Assembly: GCA_020845575.1 (NCBI GenBank)
Contig: JADLFL010000016.1
Coordinates: 1 to 64,000 of the forward strand
Reading direction: 5' to 3'
From: Acidobacteriota bacterium
GTDB taxonomy: Bacteria; Acidobacteriota; Vicinamibacteria; Vicinamibacterales; Vicinamibacteraceae
Length of the DNA stretch: 64,000 nucleotides
Part shown: piece after piece, positions 37,785 through 44,829 of the stretch
Position numbering within the stretch: the first letter of the stretch is position 1
Layout: each line of letters begins with the position of its first letter
The notes under the pieces: model-generated
Seen by the model: only the letters and a program-made list of their open reading frames with translations
Told to the model about the DNA's origin: nothing
Databases searched by the model: none
Position numbers and translations under genes: made by a program

Positions 37785-38255
37785 ATGACACCTGTGATCC
37801 GTCTGCTTCGAGCCGCCGGGACGGCGGCGCTCACGCTCGTCCTCGTTGCCGTGCCGGCCGTCGCGCAGACCGGTGGCGATGGATCGCAGGGCACGCCCGC
37901 CACGAAGGACCGCTATCTGGTCGCCTACCAGATCAACAGTGGCGACGATGCGCACATCGCGGCGGCGCTGAAGAACATCGGGAACGCGCTGACGGATCCG
38001 CGCCTGAAGGGGAAGCTGCAGGTGCGGCTCGTCGTCCATGGGAGCGGAGTGAAGACACTTCGCAAGGACGGTGGCTTCGAGTCCACGCTGCGCGCGCTGG
38101 CAGACGAGGGCGTGGCCCTGCTGCAGTGCGAACGCACGCTCGCGGAACGCAAGATCCCGAAGACCGACATGCTGCCGTTCATCTCGTACGTGCCGAGCGC
38201 CAACGGCGAGCTGATCATCCTCCAGCAGCAGGGCTGGGCGATCATGCATCCCTGA
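37785..38255 (+). CDS. Exported DsrE/DsrF-like protein
   Basis: A 156-aa protein with a signal peptide (to AQ at ~28). The mature part has the DsrE-like fold pattern: VAYQINSGDDAHIAAALKNI, LQVRLVVHGSG, then ADEGVALLQCERTL with a conserved Cys, ending IILQQQGWAIMHP. Cytoplasmic DsrE proteins carry sulfur; exported single-domain forms are of unknown function. ATG 37785 has GGGAG upstream and starts the signal peptide. It is open in frame with the broken permease upstream, which is accidental. A binding lipoprotein follows 31 nt downstream. Confidence 0.8.
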   Translation: MTPVIRLLRAAGTAALTLVLVAVPAVAQTGGDGSQGTPATKDRYLVAYQINSGDDAHIAAALKNIGNALTDPRLKGKLQVRLVVHGSGVKTLRKDGGFESTLRALADEGVALLQCERTLAERKIPKTDMLPFISYVPSANGELIILQQQGWAIMHP

Positions 38256-38286
38256 GTGGCGCCGCCGCGCGAGATCGCGAGACACC

Positions 38287-39228
38287 ATGACCGCATCCTC
38301 ATTCAGGCTCGGCCTGGGCGTCGTCGCCTGTGCGCTGATGGCGGGTTGCGCGCCGGCCGTCGTGACGACGTTCGATCCGCCATGGAACCCGCTGCCGCGA
38401 GCCAACGACTTCACCGTGGCTGGCATCGACACGGTGCCTGACCTTCACGGCGACGTGAACGACCCGCAACTGGTCGTCTTCTTCGCGGGCAACCAGTTCA
38501 TGGTGGTCCGCGATCTGGTCGAGGCCTTCCGGCAGGCGCATCCCGAGATTCAGCGCGTCTTCGTCGAGACCCTGCCGCCCGGGGTCCTCGCAAGACAGAT
38601 CGAGGCCGGCGAGATCACGATCGGTAACATGACGATTACGCACAAGCCCGACGTGTATGCCGCAGGGCAGGCCCGGATGCACTCGATGGACGCGTTGTTC
38701 TCGCGGACCATGACGTACGCCAGGAATCGTCTCGCGCTCATGGTTCACGCAGGCAATCCGAAGCGCGTGACGGGATTGACGGATCTCGGCCGGCGTTCGT
38801 TGCGTGTCGCGATGCCGAACCCGGCATGGGAAGGCGTTGGTCAACGCATCGAAGAGGCGTACCGCAAGGCCGGTGGCGAGGCGTTGCGCGCCCGCGTGAT
38901 GGTGGCCAAGACGGAGAATGGCACCACCTTCCTCACGCGCATCCATCATCGCCAGACACCGATGCGCATCCTGGCGCGGCAGTCCGACGTCGGGCCCGTA
39001 TGGCACACCGAGGTCGCCTTCCAGAAAGCCATCGGGCACCCGATCGACGGCGTCGCGATCCCCGATGCGCAGAACGTGTTCGCCACGTACGTCATCGGAC
39101 AGATGCGCGCGGCGCCGCGTCCAGACGCGGCCGCGAAGTTCTACGACTTCATGTCCAGCCAGGCCGCGCGCGACATCTACGCCAGATACGAATTCCTGCC
39201 GGCTGAACCGCCTCCGCACAGCCATTGA
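38287..39228 (+). CDS. Periplasmic solute-binding lipoprotein (ModA/PBP-II like)
   Basis: A 313-aa lipoprotein (lipobox LMAGC, Cys21). The mature part reads like a type-II periplasmic binding protein: LVVFFAGNQFMVVRDLVEAF, ETLPPGVLARQIEAGE, YARNRLALMVHAGNP and VGPVWHTEVAFQ. Such proteins bind oxyanions or small organic acids. It ends in PPPHSH. No ABC transporter partners are present in the window, so it may serve a sensor or be an orphan. It shares direction and short spacing with the DsrE-like gene. Confidence 0.72.
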   Translation: MTASSFRLGLGVVACALMAGCAPAVVTTFDPPWNPLPRANDFTVAGIDTVPDLHGDVNDPQLVVFFAGNQFMVVRDLVEAFRQAHPEIQRVFVETLPPGVLARQIEAGEITIGNMTITHKPDVYAAGQARMHSMDALFSRTMTYARNRLALMVHAGNPKRVTGLTDLGRRSLRVAMPNPAWEGVGQRIEEAYRKAGGEALRARVMVAKTENGTTFLTRIHHRQTPMRILARQSDVGPVWHTEVAFQKAIGHPIDGVAIPDAQNVFATYVIGQMRAAPRPDAAAKFYDFMSSQAARDIYARYEFLPAEPPPHSH

Positions 39229-39417
39229 CTCTCGCGCGGACGACGATGCCATCGCCGTCCGCGTCGCCGAGATGAGCGCATCACGCGGATCGGAGGAGGT
39301 CGGCGGCTCCAACTCCGTGCCACGACCGCACGCTCGCGCCCGTCACCCCCAATCGTCTGGCAGGCCGACGCAGAGTGTGGCACGCGACATCACTTCAAGA
39401 GAGAATGTTGCGATTCC

Positions 39418-40950
39418 ATGCGTGAGTACCTCGAGCAGTTGCTCATCGTCCTGGCCATCGGCTCGGGCATCGCCATCCTGGCCAAGCGCGTCAACGCCCC
39501 CTATAACGTTGCCCTGGTCGTCGTCGGCCTGCTGCTCGTCCTGATGGACGTGCTGCCGCGCACGACGATGGATCCCAACGTCGTGCTGCTGTTGTTCCTG
39601 CCCATCCTGGTGTTCCAGGGCGCGCTCTCGGCAGACGACGTCAGCATGAAGCGCGCGGCGCGCCCGATCCTGGCCCTGGCTGTGCCCGGGGTGGCCATCT
39701 CGCTCGTGGCCACCGCCACGGTGGCGGCGTGGGAGATCAACCTGCCCTTCGCCGTGGCGCTGCTGCTCGGCGCGGTGCTGGCCATCACCGACACGGTGAG
39801 CGTGCTGCTGGCGTTCCGGAGCGTGCGCGTGCCGCACAAACTGGCGGCGATCATGGAGGGCGAGAGCCTGTTCAACGACGGCACGGCACTGGTGCTGGTC
39901 AGCATCTGCGCCACCGTGGTCATGCAGGGCTACGCCGAGCCGTCGGCGATTGCCCGGATGCTGCTGGTGGCCATCGTCGCCGGGTTGCTGCTCGGCGCCG
40001 TCGGCGGCACGGTGGGCGCGTTCGTGCTTCGCTTCGCCCCCGACGATCTCACGGCCATCCTCGCGTCGCTCGTGGCCGTCTTCGCCACGTCGCTCCTCAC
40101 CGAGCACCTGCACGGATCGGCGGTGATCGCGGTGGTGGTCGCCGGTGTGATGGTGGGCCACGAGATGCGCCAGCACCTCGAGGCGTCGCGCGTCCTGGCG
40201 TTGCAGGGTTTCTGGGAAGTCGCGGCGTTCGTCATCAACGTGTGGCTGTTCCTGCTGGTCGGCATCCAGTTGAGTGGCGAGATGCTGGTCCGCGAAGCGT
40301 GGCCGATCGTGCTGGCCGTGATCGCGCTGCACGCGGGCCGTGCGGTGGCCGTGTACATCTGCTTCGGTGCGCTGCACCTGTCCGGACAGGGCGTGCCGTG
40401 GCGATGGCAGCACGTGATGGTGTTCGGCAACGTGAAGGGGGCGCTGTCGATGGCCGCGGTCCTGTCGCTGCCCGAAGGCATCCCGTATCGAGAGCGGCTC
40501 ATCGCCATCGTGTTCGGCGTGACGCTGGTGACGCTCCTGACGCAGGCGCTGCCGTTCCGGCGATTCCTCACGTGGCTCGGCGTGGCGGGGCAGGCGGACG
40601 CGCACGAGGTGGACGAGGGCCGTGCCGTGTTGATCGGCGCGCGCCGCGCGCAGATGGAACTCGATCAGTTGCTCGCGTCCGGACTGATCTCGAGGCGTGA
40701 GCATGCGGAGCAGCGCGCCGCGTTCCAGCGCGACATCATCGGTGCCGAGCGCACGTTGCGGGCCGCCGGTGCGCACTCGGCGCACGATGTCGTGGGCCCC
40801 GCGGTGCTCATCGCACAGAAGGCGGCGATCCTCGACGCGGCCAGGCGAGGACTCATCACCGATCGCACGGCGGGCGACCACGTCGCCGCGATCGACGAGA
40901 AACTGCTCGCGTCGTCGGCAGGCGAGCACGCTCCAGAGGACGTCCGATGA
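39418..40950 (+). CDS. CPA1-family cation:proton antiporter
   Basis: A 510-aa inner-membrane antiporter with about twelve helices. The functional core is ITDTVSVLLAF (where many CPA1 members have TDPV) and EGESLFNDGTALVL. A late segment FGNVKGALSMAAVLSLP also fits CPA1. A cytoplasmic C-terminal tail (~405-510) is helical and charged. It exchanges Na+ or K+ for H+. The stop overlaps the start of a TrkA-type NAD-binding protein by ATGA, so the two are translationally coupled and probably form one transporter with a nucleotide-sensing subunit. Confidence 0.9.
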   Translation: MREYLEQLLIVLAIGSGIAILAKRVNAPYNVALVVVGLLLVLMDVLPRTTMDPNVVLLLFLPILVFQGALSADDVSMKRAARPILALAVPGVAISLVATATVAAWEINLPFAVALLLGAVLAITDTVSVLLAFRSVRVPHKLAAIMEGESLFNDGTALVLVSICATVVMQGYAEPSAIARMLLVAIVAGLLLGAVGGTVGAFVLRFAPDDLTAILASLVAVFATSLLTEHLHGSAVIAVVVAGVMVGHEMRQHLEASRVLALQGFWEVAAFVINVWLFLLVGIQLSGEMLVREAWPIVLAVIALHAGRAVAVYICFGALHLSGQGVPWRWQHVMVFGNVKGALSMAAVLSLPEGIPYRERLIAIVFGVTLVTLLTQALPFRRFLTWLGVAGQADAHEVDEGRAVLIGARRAQMELDQLLASGLISRREHAEQRAAFQRDIIGAERTLRAAGAHSAHDVVGPAVLIAQKAAILDAARRGLITDRTAGDHVAAIDEKLLASSAGEHAPEDVR

Positions 40951-41630
40951 AGATCCTGATCGTGGGAGCCGGCCGCGCCGGCCTCGAGGTGGCCATCCAG
41001 TTGCTGCGCCTCGGCCACGCCGTCACCATCGTCGATACCGACCCCGTCGTCGTACGGCGCGCCACCGAGCAGTACGGGCTCGTGGCACTCGCCGGCGACG
41101 CCACCACCGCGGAGGTCCTGGACGATGCCGCGATCGGTGGGATGGACATCGTGGTCGCCATGCTGCGCCGTGATGCAGACAATCTCGCCGTGTCGTTGCT
41201 GGCGCGTGCCGCGGGCGTCGAGCGCGTGATGGTGCGGAGGCGCGACAACGCGTACCGATCCGTGTACGCCAAGGCAGGGATCGATCGCGTGCTGTCGGAA
41301 ACCGACCTCATCACCGGCGCGATCGCGACGGCCGTCGAGCACGACTCCATCCGCCACGCGATGCTGATTGGCGACGGTTCGGCCATCGCCTTCGAACTGA
41401 CGATTCCCGCCGGCAGCGTGGCAGCCGGTCGCACCGTGATGGAACTGGCGGCGCGACCCGATTTCCCGCGGTCCGGCGTGTTCGCGGCGCTCCATCGTGC
41501 CGGCGGCGGCGTCGAGGCCCCGCGCGGCTCGTCGGTGATCGATGCCGGGACCACCGTCGTCCTCGTCGCCAGTCGCGACGAGGTGAGCCAGGCCATCACC
41601 GCCCTGGCCGCACCATCCGCCACGGCGTAG
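40947..41630 (+). CDS. TrkA-N/TrkA-C (RCK) regulatory subunit
   Basis: A 227-aa cytoplasmic protein. The Rossmann motif GAGRAG (residues 7-12) and acidic residue in VDTD bind NAD(H) in the family. A C-terminal TrkA-C-like domain (~140-220) has GSVAAGRTVMEL and IDAGTTVVLVAS. It is coupled to the antiporter gene by a 4-nt overlap. RCK proteins gate K+ channels and antiporters, so I infer that it gates the adjacent CPA1 protein rather than a Trk channel. Confidence 0.88.
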   Translation: MKILIVGAGRAGLEVAIQLLRLGHAVTIVDTDPVVVRRATEQYGLVALAGDATTAEVLDDAAIGGMDIVVAMLRRDADNLAVSLLARAAGVERVMVRRRDNAYRSVYAKAGIDRVLSETDLITGAIATAVEHDSIRHAMLIGDGSAIAFELTIPAGSVAAGRTVMELAARPDFPRSGVFAALHRAGGGVEAPRGSSVIDAGTTVVLVASRDEVSQAITALAAPSATA

Positions 41631-41636
41631 GGGCCT

Positions 41637-41664
41637 GGCTCGGAGAATCGGCCCTACCCGCTGC
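41637..41664 (+). repeat. Dispersed repeat copy 2 (GGCTCGGAGA...)
   Basis: This copy matches 16433-16460 with two differences. Confidence 0.6.
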
Positions 41665-41808
41665 GGCAAGTAGGGAGGGTCGACCTTCCACCCGGCGGTG
41701 AGATCAGGGCGACCTGAGTGGAGTCGAAGGTCGGGTCCGACCGTAGGGCGGTGCCGAATGCCGTGAATGGCGGAGCCGGTTCGACAAGCGCGCCCCTCCA
41801 GCATGGGG

Positions 41809-41830
41809 CGAACGGGTTTCAACCCGTTCG
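41809..41830. repeat. Perfect 22-bp palindrome
   Basis: CGAACGGGTT-TC-AACCCGTTCG has 10-bp arms and a 2-nt centre. A decayed relative is at 6641-6662, and flanking bases also match (GGCG/GAGCG before, TCCG after). Confidence 0.7.
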
Positions 41831-41918
41831 TCCGCGCCGCTGCCAGGATGACGGGGTGCGACAGGGCCAGACCATGCCCGTGAGCGACGAGCCGCTCCAG
41901 CGCAAGCCCGCGCGGCAG

Positions 41919-41924
41919 TACACT
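41919..41924 (+). promoter_or_regulatory. Candidate -10 (TACACT) for the ketosynthase gene
   Basis: TACACT ends 6 nt before the ATG at 41931. There is no SD. Confidence 0.45.
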
Positions 41925-41930
41925 CGGCGC

Positions 41931-43367
41931 ATGTCCGATTCACGACCACGCGTCGGCATCTTCGGCTGGGGCATCGTTGCGCCGACATCGCCAGACATCG
42001 ATACGTTCGCGCGCAACCTCGATGCCACGGAGAGCTGGCTGGCGCCGTTCAACGGCTTCGGTCCTGACAACTTCCTCGTCGGGACGCCGCCGTTCGACTT
42101 CGGTGTGTACGAGGGGTGGGTCAGCGAGCGATTCGCGCCGAGGCACTACCGGAGGCTGGTCGAGAAGATGGACTATCCGGCGCTCTATGCCGTGGGCGCG
42201 TTCATCCAGGCACTCGGCCAGAACGCGGGCATCGAGCAGGTACTCCAGTCGCTCGGGACTGCCGCACACGTCTACGTCGGCAGCGGGCTCGGCAACCTGC
42301 ACACCATCTATCGCGAGAGCGTGGCGCTGCACGAACGGCAGGCGCGATGGGACGCCTTCTGGGCCGGGCGCGATGCCGACCTGCGAACCTATCTCGACGA
42401 ACTCGCGGCCATCGACAGCGCCGCCATGGACGGCAGCGTCGAGACCGGCAAGCTCCACGTGATTCGCGAGAAGGAGAAGAACCGCACGCGCCTGCAGGAA
42501 CGGTGGAACGCACCTGATCCGCCCTGGGCCGTCTCGCCTGACCTGCTCTGGAACCTCCAGAACACGCCGGCGGCGCAGATTTCGATCCTCGGTCGCATCA
42601 CCGGGGAGGCGTTCGCGCCTGCCGCTGCCTGTTCCACGTTCGGCGTCGCGCTGCACATGGCGATGCACGCCATCCGCGAGGGGCGCGCGAAAGCCGTCGT
42701 CGTAGGCGCCACCGATCCACCGCCGCATCCACTCACCGTCGGCGCGTTCTACAACGCGCGTGTGCTCTCTGCCAACCGCGGCGTGTCGCTGCCGTTGACG
42801 CGCCTGCAAGGCACGCACGTCTCCGGAGGCGCGGCCGTGTGGATCGTCGGCGACCTCGACTACATGGAGGCGCGGGGATTCACGCCGCTTGGCATGGAAC
42901 CCGTCGGTGTCGGCGTGACGTCGGACGCGCATCACATCATCACGCCGTCGCCGGAGGGGCCGTCCGCCGCGATCGCGCAGGCACTCACCGATGCCGGCGC
43001 ACAGGCGGGCGACATCGCCACGTGGGACCTGCACGCAACGGCGACGCCAGGCGATTACTCGGAAGTGACGACGCTGCGAGGGATCCTGTCCGACGAGGTG
43101 CTCGTGACGGCGCGCAAGGGCACGTTCGGCCACGGCATGAGCGCCGGCGGCGGGTGGGAGTTGACGGCGCAGTACCTCGGCTACGCGCGAGGGCGGCTCT
43201 TCCCGACGCCCCTCGTGCGCGACGCGCTCAACGAATCGATCGCGCGCACGCACACACGCTTCGTGTTCGACCACGCCGTGGATGTGCCATCTGGCCTCGG
43301 CGGCAAGCTGTCGATGGGCATCGGCGGTATCAACGCCTGCATCGTCTCGCGCGCCTTCGAGGGCTGA
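41931..43367 (+). CDS. Stand-alone beta-ketoacyl-ACP synthase (KAS I/II-like)
   Basis: A 478-aa thiolase-fold condensing enzyme. The catalytic residues are all present: Cys234 (AACSTFG), His368 (LHATATPGD), Lys396 and His401 (KGTFGHG). Compared with housekeeping FabF there is an insertion with a charged helix (~120-190) and a non-standard gatekeeper region (LQGTHVSGGAA in place of the usual GEGA stretch). No acyl carrier protein or other fatty-acid gene is nearby. It is probably a specialised condensing enzyme of unknown product. ATG 41931 is set by homology and by TACACT just upstream. Confidence 0.85.
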   Translation: MSDSRPRVGIFGWGIVAPTSPDIDTFARNLDATESWLAPFNGFGPDNFLVGTPPFDFGVYEGWVSERFAPRHYRRLVEKMDYPALYAVGAFIQALGQNAGIEQVLQSLGTAAHVYVGSGLGNLHTIYRESVALHERQARWDAFWAGRDADLRTYLDELAAIDSAAMDGSVETGKLHVIREKEKNRTRLQERWNAPDPPWAVSPDLLWNLQNTPAAQISILGRITGEAFAPAAACSTFGVALHMAMHAIREGRAKAVVVGATDPPPHPLTVGAFYNARVLSANRGVSLPLTRLQGTHVSGGAAVWIVGDLDYMEARGFTPLGMEPVGVGVTSDAHHIITPSPEGPSAAIAQALTDAGAQAGDIATWDLHATATPGDYSEVTTLRGILSDEVLVTARKGTFGHGMSAGGGWELTAQYLGYARGRLFPTPLVRDALNESIARTHTRFVFDHAVDVPSGLGGKLSMGIGGINACIVSRAFEG

Positions 43368-43584
43368 CGCGCAGTGGGCAGCCAGCAGCATCGATCCGAT
43401 CCCCGGATCCTCGATCGGCGGACCCTGGCCGATGACCACGGATGTCTGGCACGGCTCCTTGCCAGGGGATGTCGGTTCTCGATGTCGGGTACGGCCACGG
43501 GCGCCACTGACACCTGAGGCGGCTGGAGAATCGTTGCCGGACCTGACGTGTGGCGTGAGCAACTGCCCGGCGCACAGGGCCTTG

Positions 43585-44115
43585 CTAGAGGCGATCGAGG
43601 ACGGTCCGCCAGGCACGGCGCAGTTCGCGCGGTACTGAAGCGAGGTCCGTCTCCACGTCCGCGATGAGGCGGTCGGCTTCGGGCAGGTGCAGGAGTTCCG
43701 CGACGTCCCAGAGGTCCTGCGACCCACCAGCGTAAAGCTTCAGCAGGATGAGGTCCCGCGCGGCGACGACAGGTGGGAGGTCGGAATGTCGATCGGCGCG
43801 ATCGAGTGCACGTGTCTGCCACGCGTGCCGTCCGACGACGATGTCGACCGTCCGTTCTCGGGGGGCTCGTAGTCGCACGACCCCGGCGAGCGGATCCTCG
43901 TGATCGCCGCGCCTGACATCGATCTCGAGTTCCGAGTGGTCAGCGCGCAGAGCCTCCCACCATGCCGCGTCGAGTACGCGGCGGTCGACAACGAGGACAT
44001 CGACATCGTGAGTGGAGCGGGCTACGCCTCGGACGGCCAGTGCCGCGGCACCGATGACGGCGTACCGCACGTCTTGCCCGGCAAGGTACGCACCCACGCG
44101 ATCGAGCAGCGTCAT
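43585..44115 (-). CDS. Nucleotidyltransferase, AbiEii/MNT-like
   Basis: A 176-aa protein with a minimal nucleotidyltransferase fold: YAVIGAAALAVRGVARST followed by HDVDVLV, giving the D-x-D pair Asp37/Asp39, and a later acidic strand (ELEID). A C-terminal helical part contains RDLILLKLYAGG and WDVAEL, as in AbiEii-type toxins. Its ATG overlaps the stop of the small upstream gene (ATGA), so translation is coupled. This is the organisation of a toxin-antitoxin pair. An antibiotic-type nucleotidyltransferase is the other possibility. Confidence 0.75.
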   Translation of the reverse strand: MTLLDRVGAYLAGQDVRYAVIGAAALAVRGVARSTHDVDVLVVDRRVLDAAWWEALRADHSELEIDVRRGDHEDPLAGVVRLRAPRERTVDIVVGRHAWQTRALDRADRHSDLPPVVAARDLILLKLYAGGSQDLWDVAELLHLPEADRLIADVETDLASVPRELRRAWRTVLDRL

Positions 44116-44339
44116 GGCGCCTGAACCGACACCGTGGTGGCGCATGAGGGCCTGCGGCCCCTGGTCCGCCGCGCCTGCAGCGTGCATCGCGCGTCTGCCG
44201 GCGAGATGCCGTTGAAGCGCGCGAAGAGGTCGACGTCGGCGTCGCCGAGCGCCAGCGCCAGTGCGATGCGATCGCGCGCGGACAGGGCACACACCTCGCG
44301 GTGCGTCATGTGCCGCAGGTCGTCAGCGACGGAAGCCAC
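44112..44339 (-). CDS. Small antitoxin-like partner of the nucleotidyltransferase
   Basis: A 75-aa protein. The readable core is LSARDRIALALALGDADVDLF followed by a helix (split: LSARDRIALALALGD, ADVDLFARFNG). I recall this pattern (LS..ERIALAL.LGD.D) from small genes next to nucleotidyltransferases, but I cannot name the family. The last 15 residues look non-conserved. The GTG start is 6 nt after TATACT, suggesting a leaderless mRNA. It could bind or recruit the enzyme rather than neutralise it. Confidence 0.6.
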   Translation of the reverse strand: MASVADDLRHMTHREVCALSARDRIALALALGDADVDLFARFNGISPADARCTLQARRTRGRRPSCATTVSVQAP

Positions 44340-44345
44340 GTCGCC

Positions 44346-44351
44346 AGTATA
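44346..44351 (-). promoter_or_regulatory. Candidate -10 (TATACT) for the nucleotidyltransferase pair
   Basis: TATACT on the minus strand lies 6 nt before GTG 44339. Its context (CTATACTGG) matches the argG hexamer. Confidence 0.5.
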
Positions 44352-44443
44352 GTGCCGCGCATTCCGGCCCGCTCGTCCTCGTGCGCGACGTCGGCGCCGG
44401 GCGGCTGGCGCAAGAATCGGCCCGTCGCTCCGTCACATTCTCC

Positions 44444-44491
44444 TTGACAGGTTAGGAGAGCGCGGCGTTAACCTAATTGAGTTAGGAGAAC
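44444..44491 (+). promoter_or_regulatory. padR2 promoter and operator region
   Basis: TTGACA (44444-44449) is followed at a rather long 19 bp by TAACCT. GTTAGGAGA occurs twice (44451-44459, 44481-44489), and CCTAA-TTGAG-TTAGG (44472-44486) is a perfect dyad, a plausible PadR site. The second AGGAGA also serves as SD for ATG 44497. Confidence 0.5.
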
Positions 44492-44496
44492 GACCG

Positions 44497-44829
44497 ATGG
44501 CCACTCCGATTCTTCCCGGCACGCTCGACCTGCTGATCCTCAAGGCGGTCTCGCTCGGCCCGCAGCACGGGTACGGCGTCCTGCTGCGCATCCAGCAGAT
44601 CTCCGGAGGCCACCTCCAGATCGAACAGGGGGCGTTGTATCCGGCCCTGTACCGGCTCGAGACCAGAGGATGGCTCGACGCGGAATGGGGTGTGTCCGAC
44701 AACAATCGGCAGGCCAAGTTCTACACGCTGACGCGCGCCGGCCGGCGGCGCCTCTCGGAGGAACTGGACGGCTGGCAGGCCTTCGCCACCGGCATGGAGT
44801 TGGCATTGGCGGCACGGAGCGCGGAATGA
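44497..44829 (+). CDS. PadR-family transcriptional regulator (second copy)
   Basis: A 110-aa PadR repressor: LDLLILKAVSLGPQHGYGV, IEQGALYPALYRLE, KFYTLTRAGRRRL. It has AGGAGA 8 nt before the ATG. Its stop overlaps the start of the ADOP permease gene by ATGA, so the two are coupled. The likely operator is the CCTAA/TTAGG dyad upstream. It is clearly diverged from the PadR at 35.3 kb. Confidence 0.92.
   Translation: MATPILPGTLDLLILKAVSLGPQHGYGVLLRIQQISGGHLQIEQGALYPALYRLETRGWLDAEWGVSDNNRQAKFYTLTRAGRRRLSEELDGWQAFATGMELALAARSAE

Larger units (their letters stand above)
41631..41930. other. 300-nt intergenic region made mostly of repeat fragments
   Basis: It contains a copy of the GGCTCGGAGA repeat (41637-41664), GTAGGG-type fragments with short inverted repeats (~41670-41750) and a perfect 22-bp palindrome (41809-41830). 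The ketosynthase reading frame runs back through it but without homology. The TACACT hexamer for the next gene is at its end. Confidence 0.55.

Noticed and set aside
35616..38255. Single 879-aa permease-DsrE fusion protein
   Set aside because: The middle is out of the permease frame, and the DsrE part has its own SD, ATG and signal peptide.
43282..43638. 118-codon ORF in the gap after the ketosynthase
   Set aside because: It overlaps two real genes and has no recognisable domain or SD. I see nothing else in that 217-nt gap.
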